A stretch of 64,000 nucleotides of DNA. Origin: Nonomuraea aurantiaca (GTDB lineage: Bacteria > Actinomycetota > Actinomycetes > Streptosporangiales > Streptosporangiaceae). The number at the start of each line of letters is the position of its first letter. Position 1 is the first letter of the stretch. A program made the position numbers and the translations under genes. The DNA lies in contig NZ_JAIWNB010000024.1 in assembly GCF_020215705.1 (NCBI RefSeq), positions 63,495 to 127,494 on the forward strand, in the 5' to 3' direction. Shown here piece by piece: positions 8,305 through 16,931 of this stretch. The notes under the pieces are model-generated. The model was given only the letters and a program-made list of their open reading frames with translations. It did not search any database and was not told the DNA's origin.

Positions 8305-9186
8305 TCAGGTGAAGTGCGCCTCGGCTCGCAGCCGGCCGGACGTGTCCTGGACGCTCAGCTGCCCCGACTCCGGTGAGCCGGTGACGACGAACGGCTCGCC
8401 CTCGAAGACGGGACGGCGCAGGCGGTAGGTCAGCCCGGTGATCCGCCGCCCCAGGGTGTGCCGTCGGGGCAGCTCGGCCATGAGGACGGCGAGCAGCGGG
8501 CCGTGCACGACGAGGCCGGGGTAGCGCTCGACGTCCGTACAGTAGCGCTGGTCGTAGTGGATGCGGTGGGCGTTGGCGGTGAGCGCGCTGAAACGGAACA
8601 GCAGCGGCGGAGCGACGGTAACCGCAAGCCGCCACGCGGCCTCAGCCGCGCCAGCGCCGGCATCAGCCAAGGCAGGGACCGGGGCGGAGGCTGGTTCTCC
8701 GGGCTGCGGAAGCGTCTCGCCGGGAGTCGCCTCCTCGGCCGGCGGGTCCGAGCGGTAGACCAGGTCCTGCTCGTCGACCAGCCGCAGCTCCCCACCCTGC
8801 CGGTACTCGTACCGCACCGTCACGAACAACAACTCTCCCGTCCGCCCCTCCTTCGGCGTGACGGCCGTCAGCTCGGCGGTCCGTACGGCAGGCCGCCCCA
8901 TCTCCAGCCCCCGCCGCGCCCGCATCCGCCCACCCGCGATCATCCGCCGCCGATGGGGGATGGGCGGCAGGAAGTGACCCCTGGTCGGATGGCCGTCGAG
9001 GCCGAGGGCGGCCTGTGGCGGCCACTCCAGGAAGTACAGCCACTGCCACGGCAACGGCAGCGCCTCACCGGCGGCCGGCGGCGCGTCGAGGACCGCCGCC
9101 AGGGCCGCCGCGGGCTGGGGCGAGATGACGTCTTCGCTGGTCACGGGATTGGGATGCCAGTCGCGTAGGTAATCCAAGAGCGCCAT
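8305..9186 (-). CDS. FAS1-like (MaoC/HTD2-type) acyl dehydratase
   Basis: 293 residues from the ATG at 9186; the frame extends upstream without a better start. The N-terminal half has the single-chain double-hotdog pattern of mesaconyl-CoA hydratase/HTD2 proteins (WQWLYFLEWPPQAALGLDGH, RRRMIAGGRMR). The C-terminal half has FRFSALTANAHRIHYD with the catalytic-type Asn/His pair and YPGLVVHGPLLAVLMAEL. It hydrates or dehydrates an acyl-CoA or acyl-ACP. An Ala/Pro-rich linker at residues ~145-175 joins the halves. It converges on the SDR gene. Confidence 0.88.
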   Translation of the reverse strand: MALLDYLRDWHPNPVTSEDVISPQPAAALAAVLDAPPAAGEALPLPWQWLYFLEWPPQAALGLDGHPTRGHFLPPIPHRRRMIAGGRMRARRGLEMGRPAVRTAELTAVTPKEGRTGELLFVTVRYEYRQGGELRLVDEQDLVYRSDPPAEEATPGETLPQPGEPASAPVPALADAGAGAAEAAWRLAVTVAPPLLFRFSALTANAHRIHYDQRYCTDVERYPGLVVHGPLLAVLMAELPRRHTLGRRITGLTYRLRRPVFEGEPFVVTGSPESGQLSVQDTSGRLRAEAHFT

Positions 9187-9401
9187 TCGCCTACCACCCC
9201 TTGAGCGCGCGACCGGGCCGCCACGGCAGCGGTTCGCCCGGCACCTCATCGGTACGAGGCTATCGGGCGAGGCCGGGGACGAACGGCAGGTGGTGGCCGC
9301 CACGGGCCCGGACGGGCGGGAGGTGGTGACCCCAACTGGTGGAAGAGCCGTCCCGGCCACCCCGGGGACGGTTAGTGTCACTCCGGACACGAGGAGTGAT
9401 G

Positions 9402-10505
9402 ATGACCATGCTGGCGCGGGCCGTTGAGCTCAAGGCCGAGCTGATCCACTTTGCCACCTCCGGCAGGTTCGAGCGCGAGCTGGGCGGGGTGCTCGCCCGG
9501 TTCTACGCCGATGACCCGCCCGCCGACGAGGCCGCGGCCTTCCTCCCCATCGACTACTTCGCCCACCAGCACCTGCTGGCCAGCGGTGACACGGTCATCG
9601 ACCGGTTCCTGCGCGAGCGGCCCGGCCTGGCCAGGGCCGAGGTCGAGCTGCTGTCGAGCTGGAAGGACGTGGTCGAGGGGGTGTACGAGGTGCGGGTGGT
9701 CGACGGGGCGGCCGTGCGGCTGTTCAACCTCGTGGACGAGCTGGTCTACCGGGCGTTCTCCAACTTGGGTGAGGCTGCGTTCGGGGAGCTGCGGCCAGGG
9801 ATGTACGTGGTGGGCAGGTTGGTGCCGCTCGGGCTCGACTGGCTGATCAGCGGCACGCCCGCGGTGCACGCCGCTGCCGCGCGCGACACGCTCCTGCCGG
9901 TGGCCGCGCACATCGCGCTGGAGCATCCCGCCTGGGTGTTCCGCAACCCGGTGCTGCTGACGCGGGCCAGGGAGCTGCAGAGCGAGCAGCGCCAGTGCTT
10001 CATCGGCCATTTCGGGGCCGACCTGGTCGTGCTCCGGCCTTCCGAGCTGCCCGACCGTATGCGCGGCTACCTGGCGTACCAGTCGGGCCGCCTGGGCGGC
10101 GCGCCGCCGACCACGCGGGAGCTGCCCGTACAGATGGAAGGGGCCGAGACGGTCGCCCTGATCTTCGACGAGGTGGCGGGGCTCGGCTACTACGCCGACT
10201 TCGCCAAGCTGGAGGAGGTCTTCCTGGACCCCGGCCTGGTCGCCAGGCGGCCCTATCGCCAGCTGGTCAGCGCCTATCTCCGGGGCGAGGCCGTCTCGCC
10301 GGTGCCGATCCGGCGGCTGGCCGAACGCGATCCCGAGAAGGCCGGCGCGGTCTTCGCGAAACTGCTCAACAAACGCGGCTTCGACTGGGAACGCAGTGGC
10401 GAGCTGCTGCTGCGCAGCCACAAGCCAGCACATTTCACCGCCCGCCCGCTGCCCACGGTCATACCGGTCACCGAGGCCATCGCCGAACATGTGGGAGCCG
10501 CCTGA
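9402..10505 (+). CDS. Conserved hypothetical protein
   Basis: About 367 residues. ATG codons at 9399, 9402 and 9408 follow the GAGGAG ribosome site (9391-9396); 9402 has the best spacing. The protein is soluble and mixed alpha/beta without a signal or membrane segment. Notable stretches are DDPPADEAAAFLPIDYFAHQ, SSWKDVVEGVYEVR and GLGYYADFAKLEEVF. I recognise no catalytic motif or named domain. A short inverted repeat GTGTC-N6-GACAC (9375-9390) lies directly upstream and may be a regulatory site. Stand-alone. Confidence 0.75.
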   Translation: MTMLARAVELKAELIHFATSGRFERELGGVLARFYADDPPADEAAAFLPIDYFAHQHLLASGDTVIDRFLRERPGLARAEVELLSSWKDVVEGVYEVRVVDGAAVRLFNLVDELVYRAFSNLGEAAFGELRPGMYVVGRLVPLGLDWLISGTPAVHAAAARDTLLPVAAHIALEHPAWVFRNPVLLTRARELQSEQRQCFIGHFGADLVVLRPSELPDRMRGYLAYQSGRLGGAPPTTRELPVQMEGAETVALIFDEVAGLGYYADFAKLEEVFLDPGLVARRPYRQLVSAYLRGEAVSPVPIRRLAERDPEKAGAVFAKLLNKRGFDWERSGELLLRSHKPAHFTARPLPTVIPVTEAIAEHVGAA

Positions 10506-10517
10506 CGGCCCCGAAGG

Positions 10518-10880
10518 TCAGGAGGCCTTCTCCTCCGGGAGCGGGATCCACTTGTGCGCCCAGATGACCAGCTCGTCTATGACCGGGCGCAGCTCCTCGC
10601 CCATCTCGGTCAGGTGGTATTCGACCCTGACCGGTGAGGTGTCGAGCACGCGCCGCTCGATCAGCCCGGCCGCCTCCAGCTCCCGCAGGCGCCGGGCGAG
10701 CATCGTGTCGTTGACGCCGGGGATGGCCGCTTTGAGCGCGGCGTAGCGGTGCGCGCCTTTGAAGATCACTTGCAGCACGGCGCCCGACCACCGGGCGCCG
10801 ATCAGTTCGAGGGCGGTGTGGAACCGGACGCACACCGAATCAATGCTCACGCCGTAGATCTTACCCAACCGCCGCCTCAT
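10518..10880 (-). CDS. HxlR-type winged-helix transcriptional regulator
   Basis: 120 residues from the ATG at 10880; a GTG at 10850 giving 110 residues is also possible. It matches HxlR: FHTALELIGARWSGAVLQVI, GAHRYAALKAAIPGVNDTMLARRLRELEAAGLIERR (recognition helix and wing), YHLTEMGEELRPVI. Cys17 (SVCVRF) is at the place where redox-sensing HxlR members carry a Cys. It diverges from an FMN reductase gene with a 67-base spacer holding a strong inverted repeat, the standard layout for a regulator controlling its neighbour and itself. Confidence 0.92.
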   Translation of the reverse strand: MRRRLGKIYGVSIDSVCVRFHTALELIGARWSGAVLQVIFKGAHRYAALKAAIPGVNDTMLARRLRELEAAGLIERRVLDTSPVRVEYHLTEMGEELRPVIDELVIWAHKWIPLPEEKAS

Positions 10881-10895
10881 TTGCTAAGAAATATG

Positions 10896-10922
10896 TAGTT
10901 ACTCAATAATGTTGAGCAGCTA
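10896..10922. promoter_or_regulatory. Inverted-repeat operator between HxlR and FMN reductase genes
   Basis: TAGTTACTCAA (10896-10906) and TTGAGCAGCTA (10912-10922) are 11-base arms around a 5-base spacer, matching at 9 of 11 positions with a perfect CTCAA/TTGAG core. The site sits between divergent starts at 10880 and 10948, in the right place for HxlR autoregulation and control of the reductase. Confidence 0.65.
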
Positions 10923-10947
10923 GACATCCAAGACTGAGGAGCGCCCC

Positions 10948-11523
10948 ATGTCCAAGCCCGTACTGCAGGTAGTCATCGCCAGCACCCGCCCCGGCCGCGT
11001 GGGCAGGGTGATCGGGGAGTGGTTCTACGAGCGGGCCGTGGCCGGCGGTGACTTCGACGTCGAGCTGATCGACCTGGCCGAGGTGGGCCTGCCCTTCCTG
11101 GACGAGCCGAACCACCCCAAGCTCAAGCAGTACGAGCACGCGCACACCAAGGAGTGGAGCGCCATCGTCGAGCGCGGCGACGCCTACGTCTTCGTGACGC
11201 CCGAGTACAACCACAGCTTCAACGCCGTGCTCAAGAACGCCCTCGACTTCCTGCACCAGGAGTGGCAGCACAAGGCGGCCGGCTTCGTGAGCTACGGCGG
11301 CCTCTCCGGCGGCACCCGCGCGGTCAACAGCCTGCGCCAGGTGGTCAGCACCTTGAAGATGATCCCGGTGGTCGAGGCCGTCAACGTGCCGTTCGTTCCG
11401 CAGCTGCTCGAGAACGGCACGTTCAAGCCGAACGACATGATGACCGCCTCCGCCGACGCCCTGCTGGCCGAACTCGCCAAGCTCACGAGCGCCCTGCGCC
11501 CCATGCGCCTCTCAGCCGCCTGA
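10948..11523 (+). CDS. NADPH-dependent FMN reductase
   Basis: 191 residues with a flavodoxin-like fold: the phosphate loop IASTRPGRVG (~10-19), the isoalloxazine motif PEYNHSFNAVLKNALDFL (~86-103), and YGGLSGGTRAVNSLR. It reduces quinones, FMN or chromate-like acceptors in the cytoplasm using NAD(P)H. A GAGGAG ribosome site precedes the ATG. It is divergent from an HxlR regulator and probably induced by electrophiles or oxidants through it. Confidence 0.93.
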   Translation: MSKPVLQVVIASTRPGRVGRVIGEWFYERAVAGGDFDVELIDLAEVGLPFLDEPNHPKLKQYEHAHTKEWSAIVERGDAYVFVTPEYNHSFNAVLKNALDFLHQEWQHKAAGFVSYGGLSGGTRAVNSLRQVVSTLKMIPVVEAVNVPFVPQLLENGTFKPNDMMTASADALLAELAKLTSALRPMRLSAA

Positions 11524-11716
11524 CCCGCCGCCCGACTCGCCTTGCTCGGCCCATCGGCCCACAGCGCCCGCCTCGTTGGCTACACGGCCGGACTCCCCCA
11601 TTGGCCCCACGGCCTGACCCGCCCGTCGCGAGCGACGGCGAGCGAGCCAAGCATCCGGTATGGCCTGCCGGGCCGGCGCGGCAGGCGAGGTCATGGCTGG
11701 TGTTGGCGGGTTATTT

Positions 11717-11956
11717 TCAGGACTCGTCGTCGTTGTCGATCAGGTTGTCGAGCACGCGGGTCACGGCGTCACCCAGTGGGCGGAACGCCTGGGTGAGCGC
11801 GTTCGCGAGCGGTCCGAAGATCTCCGTCACCTCGTGGATCAAATCTTCGGACTTGCTCTCGGGAGGCGCCCAGCGCATCGCGTCGGCGCTCAACGTCTCC
11901 CATTCGTCGACGACACCGTCGATGGCGTCGAGAACATGGTCGGGATCGCTCGGCAT
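11717..11956 (-). CDS. Small acidic hypothetical protein
   Basis: 79 residues from the ATG at 11956, chosen for its GGAGGAG ribosome site. It is acidic and helical (DHVLDAIDGVVDEWETLS, SEDLIHEVTEIFGPLANAL) and ends in DNLIDNDDES. No domain is recognised. It lies alone between the FMN reductase and the VOC gene; the 193 bases before it (11524-11716) show no other gene. Confidence 0.7.
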   Translation of the reverse strand: MPSDPDHVLDAIDGVVDEWETLSADAMRWAPPESKSEDLIHEVTEIFGPLANALTQAFRPLGDAVTRVLDNLIDNDDES

Positions 11957-12027
11957 GGCCCTCCTCCATAAGCGCGGGAGTGGGATAAGGCCACGGTACA
12001 TCCAGTGCGAAATGTGACGCTAGGACG

Positions 12028-12537
12028 TCAGGCGGGGATGGAGACGCCCACGCCGCCACGCGTCTGGCCGCCGTACCTCTCCTTGTCGGCCGCGAGGTCG
12101 AGCGGCCGGATGCCGCTGCGCGCGGTCAGCACCTCCTCGGTGAGGAGCGAGGCGGGCACCAGCCACGAGACTTCGAACTCCAGGCCGTCGGGGTCGTGCG
12201 CGTACAGGGCCTTCGTGGTGGAGTGGTCGGAGGCCCCGGCCAGCGCGCCCAGCTCGCTCAGCTTGGCCGCGATGCGCTCCAGCTCGTCGAGCGTGTCCAC
12301 CTCCCAGGCCAGGTGGTAGAGGCCCACGGTGGACCGGCCGGCGGTGGACTGGCCCGCCCGCTCGCCGATCTGGAACAGGCCGAGGTCATGGTCGTTGGTC
12401 GAGCCGGCGGCCTGGAGGAAGGCGGCGCCGGGCATGCCCATGACCACCTCGAAGCCGAGGGCCTCCCGGTAGAAGGCGACGCTGCGCTCGACGTCGCGTA
12501 CGTACAGGACCGCGTGGTTGAGCCGCTGGACCGGCAT
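12028..12537 (-). CDS. VOC family (glyoxalase/extradiol dioxygenase-like) protein
   Basis: 169 residues from the ATG at 12537 with an AAAGGGG ribosome site. It has two beta-alpha-beta-beta-beta modules: LNHAVLYVRDVERSVAFYREALGF with a metal-ligand His near the start, and GLYHLAWEVDTLDELERI with a second His, then YAHDPDGLEFEVSW with the metal Glu. It probably acts on an aromatic or electrophilic metabolite, or as a resistance protein. It diverges from a MarR gene 61 bases away, suggesting MarR control. Confidence 0.88.
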   Translation of the reverse strand: MPVQRLNHAVLYVRDVERSVAFYREALGFEVVMGMPGAAFLQAAGSTNDHDLGLFQIGERAGQSTAGRSTVGLYHLAWEVDTLDELERIAAKLSELGALAGASDHSTTKALYAHDPDGLEFEVSWLVPASLLTEEVLTARSGIRPLDLAADKERYGGQTRGGVGVSIPA

Positions 12538-12598
12538 GGTGAACCCCTTTCGGCGGAAGCTACCGCTAAGTATATGAGAGTTCAACTAAAATGGGCGC

Positions 12599-13048
12599 AT
12601 GACTCGATGGCTGGACGATGACGAGCAGCGCACCTGGCGCGACTTCCTGGCCGCGACCCAGTTGGTGAACGAGGCGCTCGACCGCCAGCTCCAGCGCGAG
12701 GCGGGCATGCCGCACACCTATTACATGATCTTGGTGGCCCTCTCGGAGGCGCCGGAACGTTCGATGCGGATGAGTGAGCTGGCCGCCAGGGCGCAGAGCT
12801 CGCAGAGCCGGCTCTCCCACGCGGTCGCGCGGCTGGAGGAGCGCGGCTGGGTACGGCGCCGGCCCTGCGACTCCGACCGCCGGGGCAGCTTCGCCGCGCT
12901 CACCGACGAGGGGTTCGCCGCGCTGGCCGCCGCCGCGCCCGGCCACGTGGAGGAGGTACGGCGGAGCCTGTTCGACGTCCTCACCCCCGAGCAGCTGGGA
13001 CAGCTCGCCGAGATCTGCGCGGCGGTGCGGAACACGCTGGAGCCGTAG
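12599..13048 (+). CDS. MarR family transcriptional regulator
   Basis: 149 residues: helical dimerisation segment, then the winged helix RMSELAARAQSSQSRLSHAVARLEERGWVRRRPCDSDRRGSFAALTDEG, the MarR DNA-binding signature with the D/R wing. It is divergent from the VOC gene, with the shared spacer likely holding the operator (AT-rich around 12569-12592). I could not identify a clean palindrome there. Ligand unknown. Confidence 0.92.
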   Translation: MTRWLDDDEQRTWRDFLAATQLVNEALDRQLQREAGMPHTYYMILVALSEAPERSMRMSELAARAQSSQSRLSHAVARLEERGWVRRRPCDSDRRGSFAALTDEGFAALAAAAPGHVEEVRRSLFDVLTPEQLGQLAEICAAVRNTLEP

Positions 13049-13106
13049 CGCGAAACTGTCCTCGCGACGCCGTACGGTTCTCCCGGAAGTCGAACGAGGA
13101 GAGCGG

Positions 13107-13295
13107 ATGCACGACACGGATGAGGCGCTGTTCAGGGCAGTCCACGGGATCGCCGGCCGCTTGGCCGGGCAGCCGGTGCCCGTGGTGATGGACGCCTTGC
13201 TACGCCAACTGCCCAAGGCCCCCGGCCTGGACATGGCCGAACTCCGCCGAATCGCCGAGGAGATCACCGTCGGCAGAGACCCTTCGGGCTTGTAA
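13107..13295 (+). CDS. Small hypothetical protein
   Basis: 62 residues, ATG preceded by GAGGAGAGCGG. It is helical (MHDTDEALFRAVHGIAGRL, VPVVMDALLRQLP, MAELRRIAEEITVG), with no domain recognised. It follows the MarR gene by 58 bases on the same strand and may share its transcript. Its codon use and ribosome site suit a real gene, but short length keeps confidence moderate. Confidence 0.6.
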   Translation: MHDTDEALFRAVHGIAGRLAGQPVPVVMDALLRQLPKAPGLDMAELRRIAEEITVGRDPSGL

Positions 13296-13611
13296 CCCGA
13301 CGGACCACGAGGGACCACCACGGATCCTGAGGGACCCCGAGCCGACGGCCCCCGGCGAATCGTGTAGGGCCCTCCACTCCCGAGCGGCGAGCAGCGATGG
13401 ACCGTGCCGGTCAAGAAGACGCACGTAACGGCGCCCAGCCGGTGAGGCGGAGGACCGTGCCCCTGGAAGGCGCCGACCCCGGTCGGCGGATGGGCCCTCC
13501 CGTGCCGGCCGTAAAAGAAAAGACCCCCCAAAAAAACCCCGAGATGACATCAGGGTCGGGTCAGGGGTGGGGCCTGATGTGGGGGTGGGGCGGGGGCGGG
13601 AAAGTAGGGCT
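13296..13611. other. 316-base spacer: purine/cytosine runs, inverted repeat and G-quadruplex motif
   Basis: No gene is seen. ACATCAGG (13547-13554) and CCTGATGT (13573-13580) are a perfect 8-base inverted repeat. Between 13581 and 13600 lie G runs of 5, 4, 5 and 3 separated by single bases, a near-ideal G-quadruplex sequence, ending 11 bases before the ATG of the DUF998 gene. Runs of A and C at 13511-13540 precede it. Confidence 0.6.
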
Positions 13612-14283
13612 ATGACCGCAAAGAGGCTCTATCCCATCATCGCCTGCGGGTCGATCGTGTTCGCGGTGGCCGGGACCGTGGTCGGGCAGCTGGTGCTCGA
13701 CCCCGGCCTGAACCCCCTCAACATGACCGTCAGCGAATACGCCGTGTCCGACCGCGGAGGCGTCACGGAAGCGGCGATGATGGTTCTGGGCCTCGGTTCG
13801 CTCATCCTGTTGAAGGCGCTGAAGGCGGCGGACGCACCGGTGCGGGGGCTACCGGAGCGGCTGCTGTGGGTGTGGTCGGGGGCGCTGATCGTCGCCGCGG
13901 TGATCCCGACCTCGCCGATCGGCGCCGACCTGACCCTGACGGCGGAGATTCACCGTTACGTGTCGGTGGCCGCGTTCGTCAGCCTGCCCGCGGCGGCGGC
14001 CCTGCTGGTGCCCCGGCTGACCGCCGACGAGGCGTGGAAGCCGGTCGCGCGGACCGTCGAGTGGCTGGCCCTGGCGGGCGGGCTCGGGGTGCTGGCGATC
14101 ACGTACGTGGCGCTGCCCGGCGAGCGGGTGATGATCGGTTTGGTGGAGCGGTTGCTGCTGGGCGCGGAGGTGGCGTTGCTGGCGGTGCTCGCCGCGTGGT
14201 TGGTACGGCTGGCCTGGGGGCGGGCCATCGAGCGACCTGCTGATTTCCGGACATATCATAGATTTGTCGCGAGTCGATCTTAA
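13612..14283 (+). CDS. DUF998 family membrane protein
   Basis: 223 residues. Six hydrophobic segments are visible, including LYPIIACGSIVFAVAGTVVG, AAMMVLGLGSLILLKALKAA, LLWVWSGALIVAAVIP and LLLGAEVALLAVLAAWLVRL. The NMTVSEYAVSDRGGV loop and TSPIGADLTLTAEIHRYVS match DUF998 integral membrane proteins of unknown function. The start is the ATG at 13612, with the weak ribosome site AGTAGGG next to a G-quadruplex motif. The gene ends just before the promoter of the conservon kinase. Confidence 0.85.
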   Translation: MTAKRLYPIIACGSIVFAVAGTVVGQLVLDPGLNPLNMTVSEYAVSDRGGVTEAAMMVLGLGSLILLKALKAADAPVRGLPERLLWVWSGALIVAAVIPTSPIGADLTLTAEIHRYVSVAAFVSLPAAAALLVPRLTADEAWKPVARTVEWLALAGGLGVLAITYVALPGERVMIGLVERLLLGAEVALLAVLAAWLVRLAWGRAIERPADFRTYHRFVASRS

Positions 14284-14308
14284 GAACCGCCTCATTTGGT
14301 GCTATTCT
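14280..14308 (+). promoter_or_regulatory. Candidate promoter of the first conservon kinase
   Basis: TTAAGA (14280-14285), 17-base spacer, TATTCT (14303-14308); each hexamer matches the housekeeping consensus at 4 of 6 positions. It lies 32 bases upstream of the kinase ATG at 14341, in a locally AT-rich stretch. Confidence 0.4.
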
Positions 14309-14340
14309 CTCCCGCGATCTTCTATCCGGGAGCGGGCGTC

Positions 14341-16557
14341 ATGGCATCTGGCAGATCCATCAGATTCAAGATCTCGACGCTGCTGGTTCTCCCACTGGTT
14401 TCTCTGGTCGGACTCTGGGGCTTCGCCGCCAGCACCACCACCGGTGAGGCCATGGGCCTGCTGAAGGTCGACACGATCTGGTCCGGTGTCATCAACCACG
14501 CCGACTTCCTGGTCTACACAATCGAGCAGGAGCGTCTCGCCGCCGCCGAGGTGATCTCCGGCGGCGTCGCCGACCCCGCCCAGCTGGCCGCCACACGCGG
14601 CAAGGTCGACGAGGTCAAGAAGCGGCTCTCCGACGGGGGCCTGTCGGAGACGACGCAGGCCGCCCTCACCCCTGAGATGCGCGGGCGGCTGAAGGACGTC
14701 TTCACGGCCGTCGACCGCCTGCCCGAGATCAGGAAGAAAGTCGACAGCCGCCAGCTGACCCCCGGCACGCTGATCACCGAATACTCGGCGGTCAGCGACG
14801 CGGTCCATCACCTGTACCCGTCGCTGACTCTCGGCACGGACGTCGAGCTGGCCCAGCAGGCGCAGGGTCTGATCGCCGCCAGTGAGGTCCGCGAGCTGCT
14901 GAGCCGCGAGCACTCGCTGATCATCGCGGCCAACGGCAAGCCGTCCATGGGCGACATGCACATGCTCGCGAAGCTCGACGGCACGCGGACGTACATGTTC
15001 CCCAAGGCCATGGCCAACCTCGACGCCGAGCTGCGGACCCCGTTCGAGCAGGTCACCGAGTCCGCGCGCTGGGCCGCGATGGAGCGCGCGCTGGACGGCT
15101 ACGTGGCGGGCCGGATGCTCGACCCGGCGGTCTGGCGCGGCATGGCCGACCCCGAGCTGAAGGCCTACACCCAGGTCGTCTGGGACAACGGGGACCGGCT
15201 GCTGGCCCGGATGACGCCGGCCGGCATCGCCATCCTCGTACGGGCCGGCGTGGCCGGCGTCCTCGGTCTCATCGCGGTCGCCTTGTCCATCTTCATCTCC
15301 ATCCGGGTCGGCCGGCGTGTCAGCCGTGAGCTGGCGGCGCTCCGCCGCAACGCGCTCGACCTGGCCGAGATCCGGCTGCCCGGCGTCGTGACGAAGCTGC
15401 GGCAGGGCAAGAACGTCGACATCGCGGCCGAGGTGCCGCCCATCAAGATGTGCGACGGCGCGACCAGCGAGATCGACGACCTGGCGAAGGCGTTCGACAG
15501 CGTCCAGTACACCGCCGTGGACGCGGCCGTCGAGCAGGCCAAGCTGCGCCAGGGCGTCTCCGAGGCGCTGCGCAACCTGGCCCGGCGCAGCCAGTCGCTG
15601 CTGCAGCGCCAGCTCAAGCTGCTGGACGAGATGCAGCGCGAGACCGAGGACCCGGAGGCGCTGTCCCGGCTGTTCAAGATCGACCACCTGACGACCCGCA
15701 TGCGCCGCCACGCCGAGGGCCTGGTGCTGCTCTCCGGCGGCTCCGCCGGACGCAGGTGGCGCGGCGTCATCCCGGTCGAGGACGTGCTGAGCGGCGCCGC
15801 CGCGCAGGTCGAGGAGTACACCCGGGTCCGCGTCTACCCGATGCCGGAGTGCGGGGTCTCCGGCGCGGCCGTGGCCGACCTCATGCACCTGTTCGCGGAG
15901 CTGATCGAGAACGCCGCCGCCTTCTCCTCGCCGGGCAACGAGGTGTCGGTCCGCGGCGAGCTGGTCGGCAGGGGCTTCGCCGTCGAGGTCGAGGACCGCG
16001 GGCTGGGCATGACCCCCGAGGCCCGGCAGGCCGTCAACGAGCGGCTGGAAAGCCCGCCCGAGTTCGAGGCGTCGCAGACCGAGCGGCTCGGCTTCTCCGT
16101 GGTCGGCATGCTGGCCGCCAGACACGGCATCACGGTCACGCTCAAGCCCTCCCCCTACGGCGGCACCACCGCGATCGTCCTGGTGCCCACGGCGCTGATC
16201 CAGGCCCTCCCGACGCCGGTGCGGACGCCCGAGCTGGAGTCGGTATCGGTCTCGGTGGTCAGGACGCCGCCGGACGACAGGATGCCGCAGGACGTGACGG
16301 CCCCCGGCCAGCTGCCGCGCCGCCAGCGCACGGCCAAGCACCGCCCTGAGACGTCCCAGGAGTCGGCGTTGCCCCGCCGGGTGCGGCAGGCCAACCTGCC
16401 GGAGCAGCTCAAGCAGTCGCCACCCCCCGAGCAGACTGAGGCACGCTCGTCCGAGAGCCGCTCACCGGAGGAGGCCAGGGCCCTGCTCTCCTCGCTCCAG
16501 TCGGGCTGGCAGCGCGGGCGGCAGGACAGCGATCAGGATGGGGGATCCCAATCGTGA
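14341..16557 (+). CDS. Nitrate/nitrite-sensor (NIT-like) histidine kinase, CvnA-type
   Basis: 738 residues. Order: TM1 (~8-30); an extracytoplasmic helical sensor (~30-290) of the NIT-like type seen in conservon kinases; TM2 (~295-320, LVRAGVAGVLGLIAVALSIF); HAMP-like linker; dimerisation region with LARRSQSLLQRQLKLLDEM and DHLTTRMRRHAEGL; and an ATPase with N-box FAELIENAAAFSSP, G1 VEDRGLGMTP and G2 GFSVVGMLAARHG. The classical phospho-acceptor H-box is weak, as is usual for CvnA proteins. A Pro/Gln/Arg-rich tail follows. It overlaps the DUF742 gene by 4 bases. A Roadblock protein and GTPase are missing on this strand. Confidence 0.9.
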   Translation: MASGRSIRFKISTLLVLPLVSLVGLWGFAASTTTGEAMGLLKVDTIWSGVINHADFLVYTIEQERLAAAEVISGGVADPAQLAATRGKVDEVKKRLSDGGLSETTQAALTPEMRGRLKDVFTAVDRLPEIRKKVDSRQLTPGTLITEYSAVSDAVHHLYPSLTLGTDVELAQQAQGLIAASEVRELLSREHSLIIAANGKPSMGDMHMLAKLDGTRTYMFPKAMANLDAELRTPFEQVTESARWAAMERALDGYVAGRMLDPAVWRGMADPELKAYTQVVWDNGDRLLARMTPAGIAILVRAGVAGVLGLIAVALSIFISIRVGRRVSRELAALRRNALDLAEIRLPGVVTKLRQGKNVDIAAEVPPIKMCDGATSEIDDLAKAFDSVQYTAVDAAVEQAKLRQGVSEALRNLARRSQSLLQRQLKLLDEMQRETEDPEALSRLFKIDHLTTRMRRHAEGLVLLSGGSAGRRWRGVIPVEDVLSGAAAQVEEYTRVRVYPMPECGVSGAAVADLMHLFAELIENAAAFSSPGNEVSVRGELVGRGFAVEVEDRGLGMTPEARQAVNERLESPPEFEASQTERLGFSVVGMLAARHGITVTLKPSPYGGTTAIVLVPTALIQALPTPVRTPELESVSVSVVRTPPDDRMPQDVTAPGQLPRRQRTAKHRPETSQESALPRRVRQANLPEQLKQSPPPEQTEARSSESRSPEEARALLSSLQSGWQRGRQDSDQDGGSQS

Positions 16558-16931
16558 CCCATGGGCCAGACGAGTGGGTTGACGAGGAGGCCGGCCCGGT
16601 TGTGCGGCCGTACGCGGTGGCCCGGGGGCGCACCAAGTCCTCGGCGCCCGAGCTCGACCTCCTGGCGACCGTGTCGCCGACCGGCCTGCCGGTGCCCGCC
16701 AAGGCGGAGCTGAGCGGCCAGCACCGCCGCATGATGGACTGCGTCACCGCTCAGACCAGGCCGGTCGCCGAGATCGCCGCCGAGCTGAACCTGCCCGTGG
16801 GGGTGGCCAGGGTACTGCTCGGAGACTTGCTCGACTACGGCCTGGTCTCGGTCCGCCCGCCGCTCGCCAAGGCGACGACCCCTACGGAGAGCCTGCTCAG
16901 AGAGGTCATCAACGGTCTGCGGGCCCTCTAG
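16554..16931 (+). CDS. DUF742 protein (CvnC-type)
   Basis: 125 residues from a GTG that overlaps the kinase stop (GTGA). DUF742 hallmarks: EEAGPVVRPYAVARGRT at the start, PVAEIAAELNLPVGVARVLLGDLLDYGLVSVR in the middle (winged-helix-like), and LLREVINGLRAL at the end. It probably links the kinase to a Ras-like GTPase. Here the partner Roadblock and GTPase are not downstream, so it may share those of the convergent conservon. Its stop overlaps the GTPase stop. Confidence 0.93.
   Translation: MTHGPDEWVDEEAGPVVRPYAVARGRTKSSAPELDLLATVSPTGLPVPAKAELSGQHRRMMDCVTAQTRPVAEIAAELNLPVGVARVLLGDLLDYGLVSVRPPLAKATTPTESLLREVINGLRAL

Noticed and set aside
12538..12598. MarR operator between the VOC and MarR genes
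   Set aside because: The AT-rich GTTCAACTA element has no convincing inverted partner; best alignment matches fewer than half the positions.
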